From Liolophura sinensis (taxonomy: Eukaryota > Mollusca > Polyplacophora > Chitonida > Chitonidae), in contig NW_027018138.1 in NCBI RefSeq assembly GCF_032854445.1, forward strand, positions 1 through 64,000: a DNA stretch of 64,000 nt. Reading direction: 5' to 3'. Under the pieces are notes generated by a model. The model was not told the DNA's origin. It ran no database searches and was given only the letters and a program-made list of their open reading frames with translations. Within the stretch, counting starts at the first letter, position 1, and the number at the start of each line of letters is the position of its first letter. A program made the translations under genes and the position numbers. Below are positions 24,330 to 38,294 of this stretch, one piece after another.

Positions 24330-25704
24330 CTAGAATGGATCAGCGAATAGCAGATCCTAGGCCGGGATCCCGGATCGGATCGATGACGTTTTCCCCTTCA
24401 TGTTCTGTGTTCGAAGGACACATATTCCATATACACGGCTTTCAAAGTTTCCATGCGACCTTACACCGTTTGTCACTGAGGCAGTCGGCCGGTCATTTCC
24501 ATTCCCTCGAATAGATCAGCGACCTTGATGACTCTACGCTATGCCCAGTGAAAAACGGTCGTCCCTTGGCAGACTTAGCCCGCTATTTGTAAGAAATAAG
24601 GCAAAAACACGACCAGTGTAACAGCAAGTTTGTATATTCACATCTCAATCTACGACCTGCCATGCACAGACTCACAGCTCCACTGATAGCTCGGCCACCG
24701 TTAGAAAGTCAGCAGTTATACCAGGGCACATGTCCATATCTGTCAATCACCCTGGTCTGTTTAACGTATAGTAAAGAGCACGAGGTCTGCGCAAAACAAA
24801 GCTAACTTTTACAGGTCCATGTCGTTTGCTGTTGAAGTTAGATCTCTACGCCATCTAATAGAGTACTGGAGATAGATGGGAACTGGTATCAATGTCATCC
24901 CACAACCGTTTCGGGAGATCACGGACAGTGTGGCCGAAACATCAGGTCAAATACTACAAACCCAGTCCAGTCCCCATCTAACTCCATGTTAAAGCAATGG
25001 GATTCCCATCTTTTTTTAACAATAAACGGAGTTGTGATTTAAACGCTTGTAGCGAAAAAACTATTGATCGGAGCTCAAATCTGTTGACGAATGATCGAAA
25101 GAGCATGTCTTGGGCTACAATTTCGTGCAGGTTGCACATTTCTAGCTGTCATAGTTCTCGAGTTACAGGTCATTGAATTTACGTCACTTTTTTGAGTTTT
25201 TTGCTTATATCTCAAAAAATTACACAGATATGCCAAAAACACAAGCAGATTCAGAATCACCAGCTCAAGATACACCAGAATACGTTCAGAACAATTGAAC
25301 TTTGAGAACTTTTTGTGACGTCACAAATTCGACCAATGGCGAGCTTCCAGAATTTTGACCGGAAGTGAACCATTTTCGCAAACTTTGAAGAACTCGTGAC
25401 TTACTAGCTGCATGTCAAGTTTGAAACCGATCGGTTCAGTGGTTCTTGAGAAGAAGATTTTTAAAGATTTTACACAAAATCCAATATGGCGGCCGAACCA
25501 CGTGACATAGCAAAAAAGTGGAGAATTTGTCCCGAGATATTTACCGCTAAATTATGTATGCAAAATTTCAGACCTGTATGTTGAACGGTAAAAAAGTTTC
25601 CATGCGAACAAAGTCGGTGAAAAAAAAATAATAATAATAAGAAAAAACAGAACGATTACAATAGGGATCCCGTTCCGGAGAACGGGATCCCTAATAATAA
25701 GAAA
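24330..25704 (+). repeat. Monomer A18, near-identical to its neighbour A19
   Basis: A18 and A19 match at an offset of 1375 with a handful of differences (for example ATCAGC against ATCTGC in the anchor, CCATGTCG against CCACGTCG). The main difference is that A18 has a hairpin cassette in its tail and A19 has none. Tail type I. Confidence 0.95.
25620..25704 (+). repeat. Tail of A18: one hairpin cassette with a private loop
   Basis: Hairpin at 25664-25691 with loop CGGA, a loop seen in no other cassette here. Followed by TAATAATAAGAAACTAG. Confidence 0.94.
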
Positions 25705-27018
25705 CTAGAATGGATCTGCGAATAGCAGATCCTAGGCCGGGATCCCGGATCGGATCGATGACGTTTTCCCCTTCATGTTCTGTGTTCGAAGGACACATAT
25801 TCCATATACACGGCTTTCAAAGTTTCCATGCGACCTTACACCGTTTGTCACTGAGGCAGTCGGCCGGTCATTTCCATTCCCTCGAATAGATCAGCGACCT
25901 TGATGACTCTACGCTATGCCCAGTGAAAAACGGTCGTCCCTTGGCAGACTTAGCCCGCTATTTGTAAGAAATAAGGCAAAAACACGACCAGTGTAACAGC
26001 AAGTTTGTATATTCACATCTCAATCTACGACCTGCCATGCACAGACTCACAGCTCCACTGATAGCTCGGCCACCGTTAGAAAGTCAGCAGTTATACCAGG
26101 GCACATGTCCATATCTGTCAATCACCCTGGTCTGTTTAACGTATAGTAAAGAGCACGAGGTCTGCGCAAAACAAAGCTAACTTTTACAGGTCCACGTCGT
26201 TTGCTGTTGAAGTTAGATCTCTACGCCATCTAATAGAGTACTGGAGATAGATGGGAACTGGTATCAATGTCATCCCACAACCGTTTCGGGAGATCACGGA
26301 CAGTGTGGCCGAAACATCAGGTCAAATACTACAAACCCAGTCCAGTCCCCATCTAACTCCATGTTAAAGCAATGGGATTCCCATCTTTTTTTAACAATAA
26401 ACGGAGTTGTGATTTAAACGCTTGTAGCGAAAAAACTATTGATCGGAGCTCAAATCTGTTGACGAATGATCGAAAGAGCATGTCTTGGGCTACAATTTCG
26501 TGCAGGTTGCACATTTCTAGCTGTCATAGTTCTCGAGTTACAGGTCATTGAATTTACGTCACTTTTTTGAGTTTTTTGCTTATATCTCAAAAAATTACAC
26601 AGATATGCCAAAAACACAAGCAGATTCAGAATCACCAGCTCAAGATACACCAGAATACGTTCAGAACAATTGAACTTTGAGAACTTTTTGTGACGTCACA
26701 AATTCGACCAATGGCGAGCTTCCAGAATTTTGACCGGAAGTGAACCATTTTCGCAAACTTTGAAGAACTCGTGACTTACTAGCTGCATGTCAAGTTTGAA
26801 ACCGATCGGTTCAGTGGTTCTTGAGAAGAAGATTTTTAAAGATTTTACACAAAATCCAATATGGCGGCCGAACCACGTGACATAGCAAAAAAGTGGAGAA
26901 TTTGTCCCGAGATATTTACCGCTAGATTATGTATGCAAAATTTCAGACCTGTATGTTGAACGGTAAAAAAGTTTCCATGCGAACAAAGTCGGTGAAAAAA
27001 AAATAATAATAATAATAA
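25705..27018 (+). repeat. Monomer A19, recent tandem duplicate of A18
   Basis: The body is as in A18, but the tail goes from the A-run through a few AAT units straight to the next CTAG anchor. If the two arose by one tandem duplication, a cassette was gained or lost since. Confidence 0.95.
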
Positions 27019-28371
27019 CTAGAATGGATCTGCGAACAGCAGATCCTAGGCCGGGATCCCGGATCGGATCGATGACGTTTTCCCCTTCATGATCTGTGTT
27101 CGAAGGACACATGTTCCACATACACCGCTTTCAAAGTTTCCATGCGACCTTACACCGTTTGTCACTGAGGTAGTCGGCCGGTCATTTGCATTCCCTCGAA
27201 TATATCAGCGACCTTGATGATGCTACGCTATGCCCAGTGAAAAACGGTCGTTCTTTGGCAGACATAGCCCGCTATTTGTAAGAAATAACGCTAAAACACG
27301 ACCAGTGTAACAGGAAGTTTGTACAGACTCACAGCTCCACTGATAGCTCGACAATCGTTAGAAAGTCAACACTTGGACCGCGGCACATGTCCATATCTGT
27401 CAATCACCCTGGCCTGTTTAATGTATAGTAAAGAGCACGAGGCCTGCGCAAAACAAAGCTAACCTTTACAGGTCCACGTCGTTTGCTGTTGTAGTTAGAT
27501 CTCTACACCATCTAATAGAGTACTGGAGTTAGATGGAAACTGGAATCAATGTCATCGTACAACGGTTTCGGGAGATCACGGACAGTGTAGCCGAAAGCAT
27601 CAGGTCAAATACTACAAACCCAGACCAGTCCCCATCTAACTCCATGTTAAAGCAATAGGATTCCCATCTTTTTCTAAACAAAAAACGGTGTTGTCATTTA
27701 AACGCTTGTAGCGTGAAAACTATTGATCGTAGCTCAAATCCATTGACGAATGCTCGAAAGAGCATGTTTTGGGCTACAATTTCGTGCAGGTTGCACATTT
27801 CTAGCTGTCATAGTTCTCGATTTACAGGTCATTGAAGTTACGTAACTTTTTTGAGTTTTTTGCTTATATCTCAAAAAGTTAAACAGATATGCAAAAAATA
27901 CAAGCAGATTCGGAATTAGCAGCTCAAGATACACCAGAATGCGTTCAGAACATTTGAACTTTGAGAACTTTTTGTGACGTCACAAATTCGACCAAAGGCG
28001 AACTTCCAGAGTTTTGACCGGAAGTGAACCATTTTCGCAAACTTTAAAGAACTCGTAACCTACTAGCTGCATGTCAAATTTGAAAAGGATCGGTTCAGTG
28101 GTTCTTGAGAAGAAGATTTTTAAAGATTTTACACAAAATCCAATATGGCGTCCGAACCACGTGACATAGCAAAAAAGTGGAGAATTTGTCCCGAGATATT
28201 CACCGCCAGATTATGTGTGCAAAATTTCAGACCTGTATGTTGAACGGTAAAAAAGTTTCCATGCGAACAAAGTCGGTGAAAAAAAAATAATAATAATAAT
28301 AATAATAAGAAAAAACAGAACGATTACAATAGGGATCCCGTTCGGGAGAACGGGATCCCTAATAATAATAA
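27019..28371 (+). repeat. Monomer A20, deletion subfamily
   Basis: Pairs with A9 (offset 15987) by the GAACA anchor loop, the roughly 32-bp deletion and the AATATGGCGT site. Tail type I with one hairpin at 28332-28359 (loop GGGA). Confidence 0.93.
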
Positions 28372-29736
28372 CTAGAATGGATCTGCGAATAGCAGATCCT
28401 AGGCCGGGATCCCGGATCGGATCGATGACGTTTTCCCCTTCATGTTCTGTGTTCGAAGAACACATGTTCCACATACACGGCTTTCAAAGTTTCCATGCGA
28501 CCTTACACCGTTTGTCACTGAGGCAGTCGGCCAGTCATTTGCATTCCCGTGAATAGATCGGCGAACTTAATGAAGTTAGGCTATGCCTAGTGAAAAACGG
28601 TCGTTCCTTGCAGACTTAGCCCGCTATTTGTAAGAAATAACGCAAAAACACGACCAGTGTAACAGCAAGTTTGTACATTCACATCTCAATCCACGACACG
28701 CCATGCACAGACTCACGGCTCTCATGATAGCTCGGCCATCAATAGAAAGCCCGCACTTGGGCCACGGCACATGTCCATATCTGTCAATTACCCTGGCCTG
28801 TTTAACGTGTAGTAAAGAGGACGAGGTCTACGCAAAACAAAGCTAACTTTCACAGTTGCATGCCGTTTACTGTTGTAGTTAGATCTCTACGCCATCTAAT
28901 ATAGTACTGTATAGCTGAATGTCATCCTACAACGGTTTCGGGAGATCACGGACAGTGTAGCCGAAAGCATCAGGTCAAATACTACAAATCCAGTCCATTC
29001 CCCATCTAACTCCATGTTAAAGCAATAGGATTCCCATCTTTTTCTAAACAAAAACGGTGTTGTTTTTTAAACGCTTCTAGCGAGAAAACTTTTAATCGGA
29101 GCTCAAATCCATTGACGAATGATCGAAAGAGCGTGTCTTGAACTACATTTTCATGCAATTTGCACATTTCTAGCTGCCATAGTTCTCGATTAAAACGCCA
29201 TTGAAATTACGTAATTTTTTTAGTTTTTTTCTCATATCTCTAAAAGTTACACAGATATGGAAAAAATACAACCAGATTCGGAATCAGCAGCTCAAGATAC
29301 ACCAGAATACGTTCAAAACAAATGAACTTTAAGAACTTTTTGTGACGTCATAAATTCGACCAATGGCGAGCTTCTAGAGTTTTGATCGGAAGTGAACCTG
29401 TTTCGCAAACTTTAAAGAACTCATGACCTACTAGCAGCATGTTAAATTTGACAATGATCGGTTCAGTGGTTCTGGAGAAGAAGATTTTTAAAGATTTTAC
29501 ACAAAATCCAATATGGCGGCCGAACCACGTGACATAGCCAAAAAAAAAAAAATATACCCCTAGAAAATTTCCGCTAGATTATGTGTGCAAAATTTTGAAC
29601 TTCTATGTTGAACGGTGTTGGAGTTCTGCTGCTAACAAAATCGAAAAAAAAAAATAATAATAATAATAATAATAATAAGAAAAAACAGAACAATAACAAT
29701 AGGGATCCCGTTCCGGAAGAACGGGATCCCTAATAA
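28372..29736 (+). repeat. Monomer A21, left-arm-lost subfamily
   Basis: Near-duplicate of A16. Tail type II with one hairpin at 29702-29730 (loop CGGAA). One base of the GGCAGACTTAGC phrase is missing near 28610. Confidence 0.93.
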
Positions 29737-30829
29737 CTAGAATGGATCTGCGAATAGCAGATCCTAGGCCGGGATCCCGGATCGGATCGATGACGTTTTC
29801 CCCTTCATGTTCTGTGTTCGAAGGACACATGTTCCACATACACGGCTTTCAAAGTTTCCATGCGACCTTACACCGTTTGTCACTGAGGCAGTCGGCCGGT
29901 CATTTGCATTCCCGTGAATAGATCGGCGAACTTAATGAAGTTAGGCTATGCCTAGTGAAAAACGGTCGTTCCTTGGCAGACTTAGCCCGCTATTTGTAAG
30001 AAATAACGCAAAAACACGACCAGTGTAACAGCAAGTTTGTACATTCACATCTCAATCCACGACACGCCATGCACAGACTCACGGCTCTCATGATAGCTCG
30101 GCCATCAATAGAAAGCCCGCACTTGGGCCACGGCACATGTCCATATCTGTCAATTACCCTGGCCTGTTTAACGTGTAGTAAAGAGGACGAGGTCTAAGCA
30201 AAACAAAGCTAACTTTCACAGTTGCATGCCGTTTACTGTTGTAGTTAGATCTCTACGCCATCTAATATAGTACTGTATAGCTGAATGTCATCCTACAACG
30301 GTTTCGGGAGATCACGGACAGTGTAGCCGAAAGCATCAGGTCAAATACTACAAATCCAGTGCATTCGCCATCTAACTCCATGTTAAAGCAATAGGATTCC
30401 CATCTTTTTCTAAACAAAAACTGTGTTGTTTTTTTAAACGCTTCTAGCGAGAAAACTTTTAATCGGAGCTCAAATCCGTTGACGAATGATCGAAAGAGCG
30501 TGTCTTGAACTACATTTTCATGCAATTTGCACATTTCTAGCTGCCATAGTTCTCGATTAAAACGCCATTGAAATTACGTAATTTTTTTAGTTTTTTGCTC
30601 ATATCTCAAAAAGTTACACAGATATGCAAAAAATACAACCAGATTCGGAATCAGCAGCTCAAGATACATCAGAATTCGTTCAGAACAAATGAACTTTAAG
30701 AACTTTTTGTGACGTCATAAATTCGACCAATGGCGAGCTTCCAGAGTTTTGACCGGAAGTTAACCATTTTCGCAAACTTTAAAGAACTCGTGACCTACTA
30801 GTTGCCTGTTAAATTTAACAATGATCGGT

Positions 30830-30860
<31 letters not shown>

Positions 30861-31036
30861 GTTTTACACAAAATCCAATATGGCGGCCGAACCACGTGAC
30901 ATAGCCAAAAAAAAAAAAATATACCCCTAGAAAATTTCCGCTAGATTATGTGTGCAAAATTTTGAACTTCTATGTTGAACGGTGTTGGAGTTCTGCTGCT
31001 AACAAAATCGAAAAAAAAAAATAATAATAATAATAA
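29737..31036 (+). repeat. Monomer A22, left-arm-lost subfamily
   Basis: Close to A12, A28 and A29. Tail type II with no hairpin cassette; the AAT tract runs straight into the next anchor. Confidence 0.93.
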
Positions 31037-32384
31037 CTAGAATGGATCTGCGAATAGCAGATCCTAGGCCGGGATCCCGGATCGGATCGATGACGTTTTC
31101 CCCAACCAATAATACACGGCCCTTGTAAAAGCAAGCTTATGGAAATGTGCCGAATGTGGTAAATCTGCCTTAGGACATTCTTTGAAAACGTGCATGTCTT
31201 GTGTTTGTTGACATAGATCAAAGAGTATTAGCAGACATAGAGTACATGTGTAACGCTTTGAACTCAGTGATTTTCAGCTTTACAGCTGTAACGGATATCT
31301 CTCACCAGACCTCCAAATATGGTCAAAACTTCCGCTTTATCGCCTTTTGATGGCAATTATGCGGAAAAACTGTACGTCGCCGGAAAAAAATATGTCCAAA
31401 TTCATGATTAGGACGTCAAGCTACGTCTGGTAGTATACTTACAATGTTCGTGTGTTCATCCTAGTCACAAATGCATTCAAAATGCATCATATAACATGGG
31501 GACGTCAAAGTGCTAAACATAGCCAATCGAAGACAAGGCCTACTGAAAACAAAACTAACTTTTAGAGGTCCACGTCGTTTGCTTTTGTAGTTAGAATTCT
31601 ACGCGACCTAATAGAGTACTCTATAGCTGAATGTCATCCTGCAATCGTTTCGGGAGATCACGGACAGTGTAGCCGAAAGCATCAGGTCAAATACTACAAA
31701 CCCAGTCCAGTCCCCATCTAATTCCATGTTAAAGCAATAGGATTCCCATCTTTTTCTAAGCGAAAAACGGTGTTGTCATTTAAACGCTTCTGGCGAGAAA
31801 ACTATTGATCGGAGCTCAAATCCGTTGACGAATGATCGAAAGAGCATGTCTTGGGCTACATTTTCGTGCAGGTTGCACATTTCTAGCTCTTATAGTTCTG
31901 GATTAAAAAGCCATTGAAATTACGTAACTTTTTTCAGTTTTTTGCTAATATCTCAAAAAGTTACACAGATATGCAAAAAATACAAGCAGATTCGGAATCA
32001 GCAGCTCAAGATACATCAGAATACGTTGAGAACAATTGAACTTTGAGAACTTTTTGTGACGTCACAAATTCGACCAATGGCGAGCTTCCAGAGTTTTGAC
32101 CGGAAGTAAACCATTTTCGCAAACTTTGAAGAACTCGTGACCTACTAGCTGTATGTCAAATTTGAAAACGATCGGTTCAGTGGTTCTGGAGAAGAAGATT
32201 TTAAAAGGTTTTACACAAAATCCAATATGGCGGCCGAACCACGTGACATGAAAAAAAAATGGAGAATTTATCCCTGGAAAATCTCCGCCAAAATATGTGT
32301 GCAAAATTTCAGACCTCTATGTTGAACAGTAAAAAAGTTTCCTTGCTAACAAAGTCGGTGAAAAAAAAATAATAATAATAATAA
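31037..32384 (+). repeat. Monomer A23, shortened alternative 5' half
   Basis: After the anchor, sequence switches at about 31104 to the alternative module, here starting with the end of one 362-bp unit and then most of another. It returns to standard sequence near 31540. Also lacks the left arm of the inverted repeat. Tail type I, no cassette. Confidence 0.92.
31104..31540 (+). repeat. Truncated alternative 5' module (A23)
   Basis: GTGCCGAATGTGG at 31147 and GTGCTAAACATAG at 31510 are equivalent positions of successive 362-bp units (offset 363). In A24 the same phrases lie at 32495 and 32857 (offset 362). The plus strand at 31142-31204 can be read as a Cys-rich peptide with KCAECGKS followed by LKTCMSCVC and a stop, which resembles a zinc-knuckle spacing but is too short to assign. 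Confidence 0.7.
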
Positions 32385-33809
32385 CTAGAATGGATCTGCG
32401 AATAGCAGATCCTAGGCCGGGATCCCGGATCGGATCGATGACGTTTTCCCCAACCAATAATACACGGCTCTTGTAACAGCAGGTTTATGTAAATGTGCCG
32501 AATGTGGTAAACCTGCCTTAGGAATTCTTTGAAAACGTGCATGTCCTGTGTTTGTTGACATAGATCAAAGAGTTTTAGCACACATAGACTACATGTGTAA
32601 CACTTTGCACTCAGTGATTTTCAGCTTTACAGTTGTAACGGTTATCTCTCACCAGACCTCCAAATATGGTGAAAAATTGCGCTTTTTTCGCTATTTGATG
32701 GCAATATGCGGAAAAACTGTACGTCGCCATCAAGAAATATTTCCAAATTGATGATCAGGACGTCAAACTACTTCCGGTGACATGCTTACAATGTTCGTGT
32801 GTTCATCTTAGTCGCAAATGCATTTAAAATGCATCATATACCATGGGGACGTCAAAGTGCCAAACATAGCCAATCGGCCTTTGGACAATTTTACTGCACC
32901 CATATAGCCCTTTGCACTCAGTCATTTTCAGCTCCACAGCTGCAGCAGTTTTGTGTCACGTGACCTTCAAACACGGGCGAAAACTACACTTTTTCGCACT
33001 TTCATAGCAATTGGCGACAAAACCGTGCGTCGAAGAAAAAAAAATACTACACTCGTGATCAGAACATCGAACTACGCCTAGCAGCCAACTTAAAACGTTA
33101 AAGTTGACAACATTTTAATCGCCGTCCAAATTGGCTAAGCTGGGATCGAACTCTGATATGACTGACAGGCGTCAGTCATGTCAGTTGTAGATAGATGTTG
33201 CTGTTGTAGATAGATCTCTACGCCATCTAATAGAGTACTGGAGTTAGATGGGAACTGGAATCAATGTCATCCTACAACCGTTTGGGGAGATCACGGACAG
33301 TGTAACCGAAAGCATCAGGTCAAATACTATAAACCCAGTCCAGTCCCCATCTAACTCCATGTTAAAGCAATAGGATTCCCATCTTTTTATAAGCGAAAAA
33401 CGGTGTTGTCATTTAAACGCTTCTAGCGAGAAAACTTTTGATCGGAGCTCAAATCCGTTGACGAATGATCGAAAGAGCATGTCTTGGGCTACAATTTCGT
33501 GCAGGTTGCACATTTCTAGCTTCTATTGTTCTCGATTAAAACGCCATTGAAATTACGTAACTTTTTTGAGTTTTTTGCTGATATCTCCAAAAGTTACACA
33601 GATATGCAAAAAATATAACCAGATTCAGAATCAGCAGATCAAGATACATTAGAATGCGTTCAGAACATTTGAACTTTAAGAACTTTTTGTGACGTCACAA
33701 ATTCGACCAATAGCGACCTTCCAGAGTTTTGACCGGAAGTGAACTATTTTTGCAAACTTTAAAGAACTCGTAACCTACTAGCTGCATGTCAAATTTGAAA
33801 TCGATCGGT

Positions 33810-33840
<31 letters not shown>

Positions 33841-34021
33841 GTTTTACACAAAATCCAATATGGCGACCGAACCACGTGACATGAAAAAAAAATGGAGAAT
33901 TTATCCCTGGAAAATCTCCGCCAGAATATGTGTGCAAAATTTGAGACCTCTATGTTGAACAGTAAAAAAGTTTCCTTGCTAACAAAGTCGGTGAAAAAAA
34001 AATAATAATAATAATAAGAAA
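32385..34021 (+). repeat. Monomer A24, alternative 5' half
   Basis: The alternative module spans about 32452-33200: the end of one 362-bp unit, a full unit and a partly deleted second one. The B-box-like motif is at 33142. The purine run seen in A13 and A15 is absent. The YY1-like site is AATATGGCGA. Tail type I, no hairpin cassette. Confidence 0.92.
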
Positions 34022-35320
34022 CTAGAATGGATCTGCGAATAGCAGATCCTATGCCGGGATCCCGGATCGGATCGATGACGTTTTCCCCTCCATGTTCTGT
34101 GTTCGAAGGACACATGTTCAACATTCACGGCTTTCAAAGTTTCCATGCGACCTTACACCGTTTGTCACTGAGGCAGTCGGCCGGTCATTTGCATTCCCTC
34201 AAATAGATCGGCGACCTTTATGATGCTACGCTATGCCCAGTGAAAACCGGTCGTTCCTTGGCAGACTTAGCCCACTATTTGTAAGAAATAACGCAAAACC
34301 AAGACCAGTGTAACAGCAAGTTTGTACATTGACATCTCAATCCTTGACCTGCCATGCACAGACTCACTGCTCCACTGATAGCTCGGCCATCGTTAGAAAG
34401 TCAGCACTTGGACCACGGCACATGTCCATATCTGTTAATCACCCTTGCCTGTTTAACGTATAGTAAAAAGGGCGAGGTCTGCGCAAAACAAAGCTAACTT
34501 TTACAGGTCCACGTCGTTTGCTGTTGTAGTTAGATCTCTTCGCCATCTAATAGAGTACTGGAGTTAGATGGGAACTGGAATCAATGTCATCCTACAACCG
34601 TTTCGGGAGATCACGGACAGTGTAGTCGAAAGCATCAGGTCAAATACTACAAACCCAGTCCAGTCCCCATCTAACTCCATGTTAAAGCAATAGGATTCCC
34701 ATCTTTTTCTGAGCAAAAAACGGTGTTGTGATTTAAACGCTTGTAGCGAAAAAACTATTGATCGGAGCTCAAATCCGTTGACGAATGCTCGAAAGAGCAT
34801 GTCTTGGGCTACAATTTCGTGCAGGTTGCACATTTCTAGCTGTCATAGTTCTCGAGTTACAGGTCATTGAACTTACGTAATTTTTTTGAGTTTTTTGCTA
34901 ATATCTCAAAAAGTTACACAGATATGCAAAAAATACAAACAGATTCGGAATCAGCAGCTCAAGATACATCAGAATACGTTCAGAACAAATGAACTTTGAG
35001 AACTTTTTGTGACGTCACAAATTCGACCAATGGCGAGCTTCCAGAATTTTGACCGGAAGTAAACCATTTTCGCAAACTTTAAAGAACTCTTCACTCACTA
35101 GCCCCATGTCAAATTTGAAAACGATCGGTTCAGTGGTTCTTGAGAAGAAGATTTTTAAAGATTTTACACAAAATCCAATATGGCGGCCGAACCACGTGAC
35201 ATGAAAAAAAAATGGAGAATTTATCCCTGAAAAATCCCCGCCAGAATTTGTGTGCAAAATTTGAGACCTCTATGTTGAACGGTAAAAAAGTTTCCTTGCT
35301 AACAAAGTCGGTGAAAAAAA

Positions 35321-35352
<32 letters not shown>

Positions 35353-35466
35353 GAAAAAACCGAACAATTACAAAAGGGATCCCGTTCGGGAGAACGGGAT
35401 CCCTAATAAGAAAAAACAGAACGATTACAATAGGGATCCCGTTCGGGAGAACGGGATCCCTAATAA
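34022..35466 (+). repeat. Monomer A25, near-identical to A1
   Basis: Positions 34271-35407 match 1-1137. The first cassette has the same private leader (CGAACAATTACAAAAG) as the first cassette of A1; the second cassettes differ. Hairpins at 35376-35403 and 35433-35460, both loop GGGA, within the tail tract 35314-35466. Confidence 0.95.
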
Positions 35467-36763
35467 CTAGAATGGATCTGCGAATAGCAGATCCTAGGCC
35501 GGGATCCCGGATCTGATCGATGACGTTTTCCCCTTCATGTTCTGTGTTCGAAGGACACATTTTCCACATACACGGCTTTCAAAGTTTCCATGCGACCTTA
35601 CACCGTTTGTCACTGAGGCAGTCGGCCGGCCATTTGTATTCCCTCGAATAGATCGAGGACCCTAATGATGCTACGCTATGCCCAGTGAAAAACGGTCGTT
35701 TCTTGGCAGATTTAGCCCGCTATTTTTAAGAAATATGGCAAAAACACGACCAGTGTAACAGCAAGTTTCTACATTCACATCTCAATCCACGACCTGCCAT
35801 GCATGGACTCACTGCTCCACTGATAGCTCGGCCATCGTTAGAAAGTCAGCACTTAGACCACGGCACATGTCCATCTCTGTCAATCTCCCTGGACTGTTTA
35901 ACGTATAGTAAAGAGCACGAGGTCTGCGCAAAACAAAGCTAACTTTTACAGGTCCACTTCGTTTGCTGTTGTAGTTAGTTCTCTACGCCATCTAATAGAG
36001 TACTGGAGTTAAATGGGAACTGGAATCAATGTCATCCCACAACCGTTTTGGGAGATCACGGACAGTGTAGCCGAAAGCATTAGGTCAAATACTACAAACC
36101 CAGTCCAGTCCCCATCTAACTGCATGTTAAAGCAATAGGATTCCCACCTTTTTCTAAACAAAAAACGGTGTTGTTCTTTAAACGCTTGTAGCGAGAAAAC
36201 TATTAAACGGAGCTCAAATCCGTTGACGAATGATCGAAAGAGCATGTCTTGGGCTACAATTTCGTGCAGGTTGCACATTTCTAGCTGCCATAGTTCTTGA
36301 GTTACATGTCATTGAACTTACGTAACTTTTTTGAGTTTTTTGCTAATATCTCAAAAAGTTATACAGATATAAAGAAAGTATAGGCAGATTCGGAATCAGC
36401 GGCTCAAAATACATCAGAATACGTTCAGAACATTTGAACTTTGAGAACTTTTTGTGACGTCACAAATTCGACCAATGGCGAGCTTCCAGAGTTTTAACCG
36501 GAAGTGAACCATTTTTGCAAACTTTAAAGAACTCGTGACCTACTAGCTGCATGCCGAATTTGAAAACGATCTGTGCAGTGGTTCTGGAGAAGAAGATTTT
36601 TAAATGTTTTACACAAAATCCAATATGGCGGCCGAACCACGTGACATAGCCAAAAAAAAAAAATATACCCCTAGAAAATTTCCGCTAGATTATGTGAACA
36701 AAATTTGAGACCTCTATGTTCATCGGTGTTTGAGTTCTACTGCTAACAAAATCGAAAAAAAAA

Positions 36764-36804
<41 letters not shown>

Positions 36805-36982
36805 GAAAAAACAGAACAATAACAATAGGGATCCCGTTCGGGAGAACGGGATCCCTAATAATAATAAGAAAAAACAGAACAATAACAAAAGGGATCCCGT
36901 TCGGGAGAACGGGATCCCTAATAATAAGAAAAAACAGAACAATAACAATAGGGATCCCGTTCGGGAAGAACGGGATCCCTAA
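35467..36982 (+). repeat. Monomer A26
   Basis: The 5' half resembles A2, but the tail is type II rather than the A2 hybrid. The longest AAT tract of the window (about 14 units) precedes three hairpin cassettes. Confidence 0.93.
36755..36982 (+). repeat. Tail of A26: three hairpin cassettes
   Basis: Hairpins at 36828-36855 (GGGA), 36891-36918 (GGGA) and 36951-36979 (GGGAA), spaced 63 and 60 bp. Confidence 0.95.
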
Positions 36983-38294
36983 CTAGAATGGATCTGCGAA
37001 TAGCAGATCCTTGGCCGGGATCCCGGATCGGATCGATGACGTTTTCCCCTTCATGATCTTTGTCCGAAGGACACATGTTCCACAAACACGGCTTTCAAAG
37101 TTACCTTGCAACCTTACACCGTTTGTCACTGATGCAGTCGGCCGGTCATTTGCATTCCTCGAATAGATCGGCGACCTTAATGATGCTACGCTATGTCCAG
37201 TGAAAAACGGTCGTTCCTTGGCACACTTTGCCCGCTATTTGTAAGAAATAAGGTAAAAACACGACCAGTGTAACAGCAAGTTTGTACATTCACATCTCAA
37301 TCCACGACATGCCATGCACAGACTCACTGCTCCACTGATAGCTCGGCCATCGTTAGAAAATCAGCACTTGGACCACGGCACATGTCCATATCTGTCAATC
37401 ACCCTGGCCTGTTTAACGTATTGTAAGGAGCACGAGGTCTGCGCAAAACAAAGCTAACTTTCACAGGTCCACGTCGTTTGCTGTTGTAGTTAGATCTCTA
37501 CGCCATCATGTACTAGAGTTAGATGGGAAATGGAATCAATGTCATCGTACAACGGTTTCGGGAGATCACGGACAGTGTAGCCGAAAGCATCAGGTCAAAT
37601 ACTACAAACCCAGTCCAGTCCCCATCTAACTCCATGTTAAAGCAATAGGATTCCCACCTTTTTCTTCACAAAAAACGGTGTTGTCATTTAAACGCTACTA
37701 GCAAAAAAACTATTGATCGGAGCTCAAATCTGTTGACGAATGCTCGAAAGAGCATGCCTTGGGCTACAATTTCGTGCAGGTTGCACATTTCTAGCTGTCA
37801 TAGTTCTCGAGTTACAGGTCATTGAATTTACGTCACTTTCTTGAGTTTTTTGCTTATATCGTAAAAACTTACACAGATATGTAAAAAATGTAAGCAGATT
37901 CGAAATCAGCAGCTCAGGATACATCAGAATACGTTGAGAACAATTGAACTTTGAGAACTTTTTGTGACGTCATAAATTCGACCAATAGCGAACTTCCAGA
38001 GTTTTGACCGGAAGTAAGCCATTTTCGCAAACTTAAAAGAACTCGTGACCTACTAGTTGCATGTCAAATTTGACATTGATCGGTTCAGTGGTTCTGGAGA
38101 AGAAGATTTTTAAAGATTTTACACAAAATCCAATATGGCGGCCGAACCACGTGACATAGCCAAAAAAGAAAAAATATACCCCTAGAAAATTTCCACAAGA
38201 TTATGTGTGCAAAATTTGGAATTTCTGTCTTGAACGGTGTTTGAGTTCTGCTGCTAACAAAATCGAAAAAAAAAAATAATAATAATAATAATAA
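36983..38294 (+). repeat. Monomer A27
   Basis: Near-duplicate of A6 over the body, with A4 sharing only the 5' half. Anchor block has CCTTGGCC in place of CCTAGGCC. Tail type II, no hairpin cassette. Confidence 0.94.
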
